Positions 22,137 to 33,391 of a stretch of DNA of 64,000 nt are shown here, piece after piece. This stretch comes from Cylindrobasidium torrendii FP15055 ss-10 (taxonomy: Eukaryota; Basidiomycota; Agaricomycetes; Agaricales; Physalacriaceae). The number at the start of each line of letters is the position of its first letter. The first letter of the stretch is position 1. The translations under genes were made by a program, and so were the position numbers. The stretch spans positions 43,163 to 107,162 of the forward strand of contig KN880508.1 in NCBI GenBank assembly GCA_000934385.1, read 5' to 3'. The notes under the pieces are model-generated. The model was given only the letters and a program-made list of their open reading frames with translations. It had not been told where the DNA came from and did no database searches.

Positions 22137-23311
22137 CATGTGATCGAGTATGGCAGCGTACCGAGAACGGCTGTAACGAGGAGAAAAGCGGTGTACAGAA
22201 CCAGGCAATAGCGAACTATGGCGAGAGCATGAGTGCCTCTCACAAGCTCTGTGAAGACAGTGGCGAAAACCGCAAGGTTGGACGGGGCACAGTGCTGCGT
22301 CGGGACGAAGACATCAAGCTCGAATAGCTCGTACATGTTAACGCTCGTCATGACAGCACTCGAGCAGGTAGACCTAGAAAATGATGAGAAGATGAATTGG
22401 GGATGGCAGCAGAGCTACGCACGGGGCAACTTGGATGGGGAAAGGTCCTCGTCGCTCGCATACTACGAGCGGAAGGTTGTGCAGATCCCTAGAGAGGCTC
22501 CCTTTGGAATAGACGGCAGAGATGTCTTTGGTTGTAATCATGGAGATATCCGTAATAGTAGTAAGGGCACAATCGGTTTCCTTGCTGGGAACAATAACAG
22601 CAATGTCAGCTCCAACTCGCCAAAAACGAGAATCGCAGTACGCACATAGTGGTGAAATAGGACGGAATCGGAGCATCAACCAACAGCGAAAATTCTCCGA
22701 CGGCGTGCTGTGCGGTGATTGTCGCAAACGGGAGTGTGATCGCGGTATGGTTTTGGGGAAGTGGACAAGACTCAGGCTCGCGAATGGACTCGAAAGTGCC
22801 AACGCCCTAGTAGTACATGGCCGTGAAGGAAATAAGGCCAGCGCCAGCCAGCGTGGAAAGGCCAAAGATCACCGCCTGCTCGTGGATAACGATGTCCTCT
22901 GTGGCAGGAGGAGTGAAGATGGTCATCAAAGTCGTAGCGAGCCCAGCCATAGTCAAGCGTATCATGGCAGCGGTTCTTGCAGAGGTGCAACACATTGCGA
23001 GATGCGCCGTGCTGTTGCCAGCTGTGAGATTATCCATGGTAGTGCCAGGAAGAGGGAGAGGAAGGTTGCGGGGACCCCGAGTCCAAGCGCCATAACTTTA
23101 TACGGTTCAGAGAACAAAGACCCTGTACATAGCCGCCGCGCCGCGACCACATGCCTTGCTTCTTGCTGTTCGATGATTGCATTGCGCAAACAATGAACCA
23201 CTTATTGCGAGTTCCTTGAGCGCTTAGGCTGTCGTAGATTCCTTGGACAAGTCTCCCTATACAGAATGGTAGATACAGAACGAAATCACCCACTGCGAGT
23301 CCAATAATCAC
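22137..23311 (-). CDS. Possible multi-membrane-span protein gene, exons unresolved
   Basis: Several minus-strand open segments in order carry long hydrophobic stretches: VGDFVLYLPFCIGRLVQGIY near 23270, VMALGLGVPATFLSLFLALPW near 23060, LTMAGLATTLMTIFTP then AVIFGLSTLAGAGLISFTAM near 22830-22950, and AIVRYCLVLYTAFLLVTAVLG near 22180. Together they could form a membrane protein with four or more spans, as in fungal receptor-like families. I could not find a set of introns that joins all segments in phase, so the gene may have unusual introns or may be decayed. I cannot assign a family. Boundaries are approximate. Confidence 0.28.
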
Positions 23312-23708
23312 AGTAAGTTTCCCCCATCATCCATCCCGCTTCCAGCCTCGAGGCTAAGTAGCACATTGGATGTGCCATAGTCTTACATATCTACATCGAA
23401 CACACAATGCTCTGACTTTGTTTGTCACTTTCCTTCTTTATTATCAGGCAGTAAATACATAATTTAACCCAAACCCTCCCCGTCAATAAATAAATAGATA
23501 ACAACCACACCGGTACGATAGTCATAAAGCAGAAGAAAAATACTTAAGGAACGGATAAGAGTTACGCGAGCACGAGGACATGCAAAAAGAGGAAAATCGA
23601 CAAAGGGAGCGTACACATTAACGAACAAACTCAGATAGTATACAATCCTTCCTGCACAAGCCATGAGCAACTTCAGAACGGGAGGCTGGGAAGACGGGAC
23701 GCACCAAT
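23312..23708. other. Intergenic region
   Basis: AT-rich 3' flank of the STE12 gene. Nothing else is supported. Confidence 0.45.
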
Positions 23709-26700
23709 CTACATCGTGCTCACATGCTGGGGCGCATACTGCGAATACCCACCCCCACCACCACTCCCCATCCCCGGGTGGTCAGGAGGATGCGCAAACT
23801 GCCCGCCATCAGGATAAAACGGCCTATTCCCCTTCTCGTACGGAATTGGAATCGTCGCACCATGAGAATGTGGGTGAGGAGGCCCAAAGCCAGCGTTGAG
23901 CGGCGGCAGCTCCGTCGAGAAATGCGCCGGACTTTCAGTCACACCACCTGCAAACGACCCAGGGCTGTCTGTTCGATACATCCCACTCCCACTGCTCACG
24001 CCATCATAGAAGCTCAGCGCACTGCCCGGCCTCGAGGATGACCCCCCAGAATTGCTCCGCATCATCTGCCGCATCTGGTCCTCGACACCAGCATAGTTGC
24101 TCGACGCTCGACTAGAGCTTCGCCGTGATAGACTCCCAGGAAGGCCAACGGGATAGATTTGAGGGCTTGAGTGTGAAGAGGAATAGCCGCTAGCATGTGC
24201 ATATGGATGGAACCCTCGAGGAATAGGCGAATCGCCAGAAGCAGTCCCAGGCCGACTTCGCACAGGCCCAGCACTGTCACCGCTTCCATTGCGCATGACG
24301 GAAGGAGTCATGCTTCGATGGCGTCGAGACGGTCCTGAAGCGTTATCGAGAAGACCCGGAGGATACAAAGCACCATGCTCAAATGCTTGCTTGTGAGATG
24401 GGGCGCTCATGCTCATGAAGTTCGTGTCCATGTCGTCGTAGATGCTGCCACTACTTGAAGAGGACGAGCTGGACGACATCGAGCGACTGCCGTACATAGG
24501 CGCACTGGCCGGAGGCGCAGATCCCACCGACCACGGAGCATTGTGCAGGTTAGAGTAAAATCCGGGACGACCGTTGTTGCTGAACCCAGGCCCATTCGGG
24601 AGCACTTGCACCAATCCTTCCTCGTCGCCAGAAACCTCCCTCAAAGAATCACCCGAGACCTCGAGCTCGCACATCTCCATGTTGGGTCCATAGCTCGTCA
24701 TTTCTCCTCCTGGTGCCCATTCACTGCCCCCTGGGCCGATACCACCGGGACCGCTGTACATGCCCAAGCCTCCTGGGCCACGGCGCCCTAACTCATCCTC
24801 AGCGCCGCTACCGTCCTCGTCGCTCCCATTCAGCCAGTCGCCCCAATCCTGGTTCCAGTCGCCAGTCACCGAAGGGTCCCCGCCGTCTCTGCCCGGTCCG
24901 TGTGTCCGGATGTGCTGATTGAGATTGTCACTACGACTGAACTTTCGTCCACACTTGTCGCATATGAATGGTCGCTCGAGCGTGTGGGTACGAACATGTC
25001 GCTTGAGGTGTTCCATACGTTTGAACATTCGGTGACAAGACATCTGGGGGCAGACATAAACCTTGGTCTTGGAACCACTGACAGCAGCACTGGCAGTTGA
25101 ATCGGAGATGTCCATAGCGTCCGGGCCGTTGAATCCAAATGTGTCGTAGCCGGGAGGGAATGGGCCCGGATTGCCCGAGAGGATGCCATGACTGTGACTG
25201 GGCATGCCACCACTGACGAGGCGGCCCTCGACGTAGACACCAACATCGCGCATGTCAACCTTGGGAAGAGAAGAGGCCGCGGGGCCTAAAGGCGCACCGA
25301 GCTCGCCTCTGGCCTGCCTCATAAACATATCGGCCGCCGACATGCTCTCCCGTTTAACGTGCATACCACCCATCGGATCATCCAAGTGTGAAGACGGGTA
25401 GCCAGGTCGACCGCGCTCCGAATCGTGACTTAGTCCGAGAGCAGAAGGGCCGTGGTGTGCTTTCTTGCGGCGCTGCTTGTAGGTTGGACTCCCTTCAAAC
25501 AGGGAGAACATAGCAAAAAAAGGAGACTGCTGTGCTGTGGCGACGCTGTCATCGGCGTCCGGATCACTGTCGTTGTCGAGCATGCCCTCCTCTTCTAGAC
25601 GGCGAACGTTCCACTCGAGCTCGCTTTCGCCTTCGCGCATGCCGCCGGTTCCTCTGGATAATGAGCTGCTTGTGCTGGCATTGCTAACACTCCTTCTGGC
25701 GCGGTTTGCGTTGCGAGATGATGTCTTGGAGCCAGTGAACTGCTCGTAAAGACTTCGCTTCTTGTCGTACGTGAAGCTCATGGCTGGCTCGCCTGTGATG
25801 ATGGTTGTTGGCTCCATCCCCATCTTTTCGCGCTTGAGATCGCGCTCGAGAGCATCGAGGAAGAGTCGGTCATGAGGTACAGAGAACCTGGCGTAAAATG
25901 AGGCCGCGATGAAAAGCATGGCGGGCAAGTAACACACCAGTAAAACACTTTCTGCTTCTTCTGCGTGCGAATACATTGATACTTGAAGAGGAGATCGAGG
26001 AAGGGTGACTGAGAGAGATTAGCGACAGGCGAGCTCCGGAGACGCAGAAACGCACTTTGGGTTCCTCTAGGCATGCATCGACACCTGGTTTGAGATTGCG
26101 AAGATCACTGAATACACCTTCCTCGAACTTTTTCATATTGCGTACAGGGCGACCGAAGGCCTCGAATCTGCCCCAGGAATTAGCTCGATGGGGGGTCATG
26201 ATTGACTAGTGGACGCACCGAAAGACGAGGGCGCGGACAATATCTGTGCCGGTGATGTGATATAGCCCATTCCAGAGAACACAAGTCACGAATTCTTGGG
26301 AGGGCAGAAGGAAGCGGTTGAGCGCCGGATGTGCGGGATCGGGGGCGTATGCACTACTCCCACTGCTGCCACCGAGATTGCCCTTCTCCCATCCACTAGG
26401 CGCGGTCGCCAGGAAGAACTTGAGACGGTCAAGATGAGCTAAGCGCTCCTGCTCTTGCTGTGTCAACGGTCGACTGAGGCCCTCGCTGAGGCCTGGGGTG
26501 GTTACTGAGGAGTATTCGTCGGTGTTCCGGGTGTTTTCGTCATCGCCGTCTGTGTCGTTCTGGCCGCTTTCGCCCGCGGGCCCCTGGTCCATCAACCACA
26601 TAGCGTGGCGCTGTGCATTGCCTGGTCGCGCTGTCTGTTCCAGCGGGTCGTGTTCCTGCGGGCCGGGGGGCTGCAGCGACAGTTTGTATGCGCCGCCTGC

Positions 26701-26817
26701 AGAATCCATCTTCAGGAGAGCGTCGTGGTGGTGGTCTAATATCAAGTCCCAAAACGGAAGGACTACCGGGGCCTGCCCTATCTGCTGAGATTGATCGGAG
26801 TCTGAAATGCACAGCAT
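23709..26817 (-). CDS. STE12: Ste12-type transcription factor with two C2H2 zinc fingers
   Basis: Exons 26219-26817, 26056-26167, 25938-26008 and 23709-25887 give about 986 residues; the start at 26817 is uncertain and an upstream exon is possible. Ste12 acts in the nucleus downstream of the pheromone/filamentation MAP kinase cascade. The STE domain spans the first three introns: [72 protein letters not shown] and [20 protein letters not shown]. Splicing at 51, 47 and 50 nt introns restores each block. After a conserved [20 protein letters not shown] come two tandem C2H2 fingers ([21 protein letters not shown], given here as one finger, then [19 protein letters not shown]). Basidiomycete Ste12 proteins carry such fingers whereas the budding yeast one does not. 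The C-terminal 400 residues are low-complexity Ser, Gly and Pro. Confidence 0.95.
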
Positions 26818-27823
26818 ACACTAATTCCACCACGAATTAAACTAGAATGCACCGAATTTGGCGTATTTTTGGCTCGGAAAATTAACATGTTCGTCTAGTT
26901 TTTCTACTCTCCGTATCCCGACGCTGAGAACGCTGCCGCCTGCCTTGTTGCGATTTTAGACTGGTCGGTCCCACGGACCATTGCAAATCCCTGTCAATCG
27001 TCTACATCACCCAATGACGGCGCGGGGTCGAGGCCCAAACACCTACGCCGCCGAGATGGCTGGCCGTCTCTTTTTCCCTGCATTTTGTTCTTCCCATTCG
27101 TCCGGCGGGACCGCCGCTCTGCCCCGCCTCCCAACACGGGTAGTATACGTTGACCTCGACCGTCCCCAGTGGCAACGACCGTCGACCAAGTCCTCGCATC
27201 TGTTGCTCCGCCTTTCAACCAAACATCTCATCATCTCACCCAATGACCGAACCCAACGGCATCAGAGGCGGGATACCGAATATAGGCTACAGTTGCCGAC
27301 AAACCTCCTCCTCCATCAACGAACCCCGAACGAACCCTTGAGTGAGGTATGTGCTCAGTACATGGCTATGTTCCATCTCGTTTCGCTCCGTAGAGTACTG
27401 CCTTGCACCTGAATAGAAAACCTCATTCTACATACCCAATCCAAGGGAGATTAAAACGGTGCCACTCGGGCGGAGGCTATACTTACCATCATGATGCCAG
27501 CTACATTCCATTGATCCCTTCAGTCCCTCAAACAGATGCGCAAGATGCCCTCATTCTCAGCTCCTGCTATCGCGTTCCATCCAGAATTCCAGTGCACCAA
27601 ACACGATCGAGCGAGGAGGATTGGCAAGATTGGCGCTTGAGCTCAATTGTTGAAACATCGACGCTGACCATCAATGTAGGCTGCAACCTGATGAAACCCA
27701 TTGTGTGTCCACCGTCAACCAGCCTTCCCAAGCGCCGATTTCACTCTGAGTGTGAACACAGTTGCTACATTTCGTCTGAGGATACAACTACAATTTCATC
27801 TGTTTCGATACCTTTACACTACC
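26818..27823. other. Intergenic region upstream of STE12, with a doubtful plus-strand spliced frame
   Basis: About 1 kb between the STE12 start and the peroxiredoxin stop. A plus-strand frame from about 27014 to 27864 can be joined by a good 46-nt intron (GTATGT at 27348 to TAG at 27393), but its residue composition looks random and it runs antisense into the peroxiredoxin end, so I do not call a gene. Confidence 0.35.
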
Positions 27824-28621
27824 TCACAGATGCGCAAGAAGGGTCTTTGCCGACGTCACGGTAATGTTTGGCGGTGCATCTTCAACAAATACGGAAGATA
27901 CCTTCCCATTCTCGACAATCATTGCGTAGCGCTGAAACCCCACTATCAGTAAACCATACACATTGACCAAGCAGCACGAAATTCACCTTCGACCTGGGAC
28001 CTCCGAGAAGCGGTGTAGCGTCGAAAATCAGACCAGTCGCGCTGGTCCATGCGCTTTGGTCATCTGCGAGGAATCGAATGGCTGTATGACGGTGACCATG
28101 AGCGACGCGTCAAATGACTAGGACGTTCTACTCACGAGTGCCATTGGGAGCAAGCTTCTCCTTCCACGCCCTGTATGATGCAACAATCAGCATCGTCGAC
28201 TCCTACAAAATGGAGTGAACGCACTTGACAGTGAACTGATCGTTGACTGCGACGACATAGATGGCCTTGACGCCTTTGGCGACGAACTCGTCGTACGCCT
28301 CGATGTACTGAGGAACTTGGTTGCTGCAAGGCGTGGTGAAGGCGCCAGGGACACCGAGGATGATGATCCTGCCTGCGAGTCGACGTCAGCAAGCAGTTCA
28401 GTAGCAGAAGGACGCGTCGCACCGTCGGTTTTAAGCGCAGAGGCGGCGTCGCCAGCGCCTTCTGCGTTGAGCTCGGGGCTGCTCTCCTTCAAGAGCTTGA
28501 TATCAGGGATTTCAGTGCCAGGCGCAATCTGCGCTGACGCGAGGAGGGACGCGGCGGTCGAATGAGCTGCTGCCGCCGCCGCGGTCGCTGCTGTCTTTGC
28601 GTTTCCGAAAATACCAGACAT
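27824..28621 (-). CDS. Peroxiredoxin-5/PMP20-type (one-cysteine) peroxidase
   Basis: Five exons: 28423-28621, 28225-28372, 28136-28170, 27987-28081 and 27824-27931; introns of 50, 54, 54 and 55 nt. The product has 194 residues. It reduces hydrogen peroxide and alkyl hydroperoxides. The core reads IIILGVPGAFTTPCSNQVPQ with the peroxidatic Cys at about residue 82, then KAIYVVAVNDQFTVKAWKEK, IRFLADDQSAWTSATGL and RYAMIVENGKVSSVFVED. That Cys is the only cysteine in the protein, so it must work as a one-Cys enzyme using an external thiol. An Ala-rich N-terminal extension of about 30 residues precedes the domain and could be an organelle signal. No C-terminal SKL is present; the end is LAHL. Confidence 0.95.
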
Positions 28622-29874
28622 TATGGTGGTTCTTGAGAGAAGAGCAGCGATGGCTGTCGTTCACCCTTTTATGGGGAAGAAGTTCTTGACGTCACGACAC
28701 CGTAATTGTTTGTTGGCGTAAGCTTGGACCCACAGAACAACAATTCCCCAGAATGGAAGGACACTCAGAGTCGAACTTTAAAAGAAGCAGGTCGGAAAGA
28801 TACTGTCGACCCAGGATAGACCACGATGCGAGCTCAAGCTCAAGCCTCGCGTATGCAGATAAGAGACTTCTTTCATATCTAACCGACCGTCATCTAAAAG
28901 TAACTCTTCATTGCGGGCACATGATCGATCTAGAAATTTACAGCAATATCGATGAGTGACCTTCAAATTGAACCTTGCCAGTGACATACATACATAAGTA
29001 TGCCTGATTTTCTTCTTTTTGCCGATGCAAGAATCATCGTGGGAGACTGGTTATGCGCGGTATTTGGCTTCCCGCTTCGTTTATAAACGGCTTACTGGAC
29101 TCCATCGACGTACGATGGAAGCGCGGAGAACTCGCGGCCGGCTTCAGAAGATTTGAAGGACAATGGTCATGAGCATACACCATGCCTAGAAGCTTCAGCT
29201 CCTTTCTTGTACACACCACCTATGCACACCTTACCGGCTCGATTCCGCCGCGTAGTATGACTGATTGCTCGGTACAATGGACTGTCTTCTGAGTTATACA
29301 ATGTCGGCTCCACGATTGACAGCCGCTCACTGAGTTGCTGGAGACATACATGAGTTGCACTAGAATAAGATTGGCTCGACAGAGCGGCCATGCACTGGCC
29401 AGAGGCGGTATAGGTCGGCAACACTGGTGCTATTCAACAATGCTGCTAGTAGCGCGGAATGAGGAACACAAATGCACACCGGGCAGCTCTTCCATTGGAT
29501 CGCTCGTGGAATCGTGGGCAGGTCGTGGGCATATGTTTGCGCGGCTATGGATGATTGCTATCAACGTTGAGTGTGGCGCAGACAGCGGGAATGACTGCTC
29601 CGTGTTGTGATCGGGCTTAAGTATTCTTCTTGTACACCACCACATTCACTCCTACCTGCCTCGGGCAGCTGCCTCTCCTTTTCTCACTCTATATTTCTCT
29701 CCAAAGCTTGTATCTCTCCGCTTTGAAGAACTCCGCGACCCACAGGCGACGTCTGGATCTAGCGCGTTTCGCATCGCCCTGTCGATCCCCTGACAGTATT
29801 AGAAAGGCTCTAGGACGTAAAAGGGTATCTTGGGATCAATCAGCCTCTGTCTGCTTCCATCCACGACCAGCACG
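28622..29874. other. Intergenic region upstream of metacaspase B
   Basis: About 1.25 kb shared between the peroxiredoxin and metacaspase promoters, which point away from each other. A TATA-like CTATATTT lies near 29687. No gene is supported. Confidence 0.45.
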
Positions 29875-31759
29875 ATGAAGATTATCAAGCATCACCGCGG
29901 CCAGGCGCGCTGGCCGTTCGTGCAACGAATCGACGACGCAGCAGCTGCCGCGTCGTCTGCGTCCGCGGAGCCTACTGCCCGGCCCACGGAAGCAGCACCT
30001 GTCGTCGAACCCCGAGCGCGCTCTCCAGTTCAGAAACTATTCAAGATAGGACGACCAACGTCCCCGGAGCAGGATACGCGACCTGGGGATTCGAAACCAA
30101 CAACGAAGGCACAGAAACTCAAAGCTGCCGTATCCATGCGACACCCTTCGCCAGGTCCACGGACATCGGCACCGCTGAGGGCGGCAACGACGCTCAGACG
30201 CAAACGCAAGCCTACACTAGCCTCAGCGCCAGCCCGAGCACCAGGCTCAGGCGCTCCCAACAAGCGGGCGCTCCTCATCGGTATCAAGTACCAGACGAAA
30301 GGGAAATGGTCGAGAGCGGCGGGCGGTCTCAATGGACCGCATAAAGACGTGATGCAGATGCGGAAGTTGCTTATCCGTGCGTTTCTGCCTCCCCTCCGAG
30401 GCCGACACTAAAGGCTTCCCCAGAAAAGTACAACTATGATCCTGCCAACATCACAGTTATGCTCGACGACGGAGTCGTGCCCTCTCTCCAACCCACTCGC
30501 AAGAATATCCTAGCCCAGATCAAACTATTCATATCGGGAGGCAACCCAGGCGACCACTTCTTTTTCCTGTACAGTGGACACGCAGACCAAGTCAAAAATC
30601 ACGACAATACCGAGGAGGACGGGATGGACGAGTGCCTGGTACCGCTACCCACCGAAGGAGAGTCAGAGACCTTCATTCGTGATGATACACTCAAGGCCGA
30701 GCTTGTCGAGAAACTCCCCGTTCGCGCCCAACTCATCGCTGTATTCGATTCCTGCCATAGTGCATCCCTCCTCGATCTTGACCATTTTCGATGCAACCGA
30801 GTATACGTACCGTGGATGAGCAAGGGCCGTCGACGCAGTGATTCAGTTTGGAATAGGATTGTCCGCCATAATGCTATGGGTACGTGCCTTCGCTAGAGAT
30901 GTTCCAACTATGTACTTATCACTGTTCAGATTCATCTTCTGACCTGCTTGTCAACTCCACGAACGTCTACCAAACTAAACGCACCTCCCCCGGCTCTGTT
31001 TCTGGTCGCAAAACCTCTGTTCTTCGCGTAGGCGAAATGCAAAAGGAGCGACAGGAAGGATATCGCCAGGCGCGCCAGCGTAGCAAGAGCAAACGCATGA
31101 GCATTCGGTCGACCTACCACCCTACACCTGCCGCACCGCCAAACACACCGGCCACCATCATTGACGAGTCGCCTTCACCGACGCCGCCGCTGACACCGAA
31201 ACCTATGCACAATCGCGGCCTCTCGTTGACCACAACACCCATTGCCACACCACCTGCCGAACGTCCAATCGAGCGGCAGCTTATGTCGCCTCTCGAGCTG
31301 TGCGAAAGCCCAGTGGCGCTATGGCCGTGTGACGGCTGGTGTCAACATAACGTCCCGCGCGCTACTTCCCACCAGCCCCATTGCTCGGCACTAGGCGGAC
31401 CAGCTCGCAGGGACACTGACACACCACTCGTGCTGGCGTTTGGCGCCTGCAAAGATGACCAGATCTCGTGGGAGGACGCCTCCGGGGCGAGCATGTCCTC
31501 CGCGCTTGTCTCCATCCTCTCCTCGTCCCCGAACCCTACTCTGACGGAGCTCATGGGCAATGTGAGCCGGGAAATGCACCGGCGTGCGCTGGACTTGCAT
31601 ATCCGGGGGAAGAAATACAAGAAGGAATGGAAATTGTATAAGAGAAGGGGAGGAAAGAGGAAGAATGCTGCTGCTGCTGTGGTGGAAATTGATAACTTTC
31701 AGGACCCGCAGTTGTCGAGTCTGCGGCCGTTGGATATGGGGCAAAGATTTACGCCATGA
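29875..31759 (+). CDS. Metacaspase (peptidase C14 family), copy B
   Basis: Exons 29875-30376, 30424-30879 and 30930-31759 give 595 residues; introns are 47 and 50 nt. The p20 part has RALLIGIKYQTKG, FLYSGHADQVKNHDNTEEDG with the catalytic His, and AVFDSCHSASLLDLDHFRC with the catalytic Cys. The p10 part has LVLAFGACKDDQISWEDASG. The C-terminus DNFQDPQLSSLRPLDMGQRF is shared with copy A, which has an extra 60-nt intron inside that segment. The prodomain is Ala/Pro-rich and basic, ending near GRPTSPEQ, which copy A also keeps. The two genes point away from each other and lie about 9 kb apart. The histidine motif GHADQ differs from the usual GH(G/S)GQ; activity is likely but unproven. Confidence 0.93.
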
Positions 31760-33391
31760 AATGCCTCCCCCGACCCTTGCCACAAGGGACTGCTGGCCCC
31801 TGTGTATCTACACAAACATCTACATTTTTGGTATCGATTGCACATGTTTTCTGCTTGCTTTACTTTTACTCATTCCATGGACTCGTTTCTGATACGATAC
31901 GCCTACTGAGCGGTAACTTATTTCCTTAGCATTTTTTTCTACCATTAATCCCAGTCCGCGAGCGCCGCGACCGCTTCTCCCCAAACATGCAGACGCCCAT
32001 TTGCTAATCAAGCTTCAGCATTAAGCTTCAAGGCGCGATCGGTCGAACAATGGCATCGATTAGTCAGCACACAAAGGAGCTACATTCTTGGCCGCCTGCG
32101 GAGTTTGCATCTAGCTTTCCATATTATAACCAGATGAGTATTCTAACACAAATTTACTCGTATGTGTCACCGTGGCACGCCCGCACTCTATTGCTATTCC
32201 TTCTTTTACAGAGTCTCACAGACCGTAGACGCATACACAGCATATGGTATTAACTTTTCTAGGTGGTGCGCACAGGTGTATTCCTGACATCGGAGGTATA
32301 CTGACGATGAGATGGCTTTGCTGCGATCTGAGGAAAGAGACTCACCACTTACAGCCCTTGGGCTCGGTCCGCTCGGAGGGCCGCATACGAAACTGCAATG
32401 AGGCCGACGACATACAAGGACGCTTGCAGCTAATGGCGAAGTGTATTGCGTCAAAAGTTCTCCGAACACAGCCTTGCTACAACCCGCCACGAACTGCACG
32501 GGAGGCCTGGAGCATGTGGCGGAATTTCCGTTTCTCTTCAATTTAAAACATATTTTCCACAATATCAAGCCGGTGCTCTCGACCGAGCGCTGGATCCAAA
32601 AGTTCTACACTATTAAGTATTCACTTTCAGTGTTTCCTCTTCCTCTTCCTATTACGAAGGATTGGATTTGATGGAAAAGTTGCCCGTTCCCTTGACTCAA
32701 AGCGGCAATATTGCAACGTAGCAAAAAATGCTTTTTTGGGGATTTGAGAGCCTACATTTACTTATATGCTCTTAGATCCCGTTTTCCTTCAACGCAAACT
32801 CTAGCCGCGCTTTGAACCCTCGTAGCACCGTCCGCAATCCACGCCGAGTGCCGCCAGGTAGTAATAATATAGTATCGCACGTCTCATCGATGTGCCATCG
32901 AAAATCGGACGGTGAACCGAATCATCGAGGCTGTAGATTGCCGTGTGCTGAAAGGCGGAATGGTTTTGCGACAACTCACCATAGGTTCGGTACATATACT
33001 TTTCTCGAATGTGCACTGGCAGGTTGAGGTCTTCATCAAACACTACTGAAGCAGTTAGCATCGAATGAAAAACCCTGAATGAAAGCTCACAAAGGTTTAG
33101 ACCTGCGTACAAGGAATGCTGCAGTATGAAGTTGAACTTCAGTTCTCCCCGGCGGCAATTAATGTCTTCAAGTTGGTACAACAGCCTTCGGAATCGCACC
33201 GCCGTTGTCCTAGCTGGCTGCGCTTGCCACGTATTACAAGATATTTCAACCCGCAGTGCACTCCATGTAGCGACACGTAACAAAAACTAACCGTATAACA
33301 CGCCTAACATAAAGTCTCCAATGATCCCTCTCCATAGTAATATTTCCATCATTTTCTCGTCTTGCTAATTCAATTGCCTTCGCATCCCGTC
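31760..33391. other. Gene-poor interval with an unassigned minus-strand frame
   Basis: No firm gene. A minus-strand stretch at about 32850-33280 can be read with two short introns (about 33025-33080 and 32930-32980) into pieces such as RRGELKFNFILQHSLYA and FDEDLNLPVHIREKYMYRTY. I do not recognise it and it lacks a clear start. Confidence 0.3.

Noticed and set aside
23709..25976. Single-exon reading of the zinc-finger gene starting at 25976
   Set aside because: The first 30 residues are a 50-nt intron and the end of the previous exon; splicing restores the Ste12 STE domain.
27014..27864. Plus-strand two-exon frame of about 270 codons joined by a good 46-nt intron
   Set aside because: Residue composition looks random, no family is recognised, and it overlaps the peroxiredoxin end in antisense.
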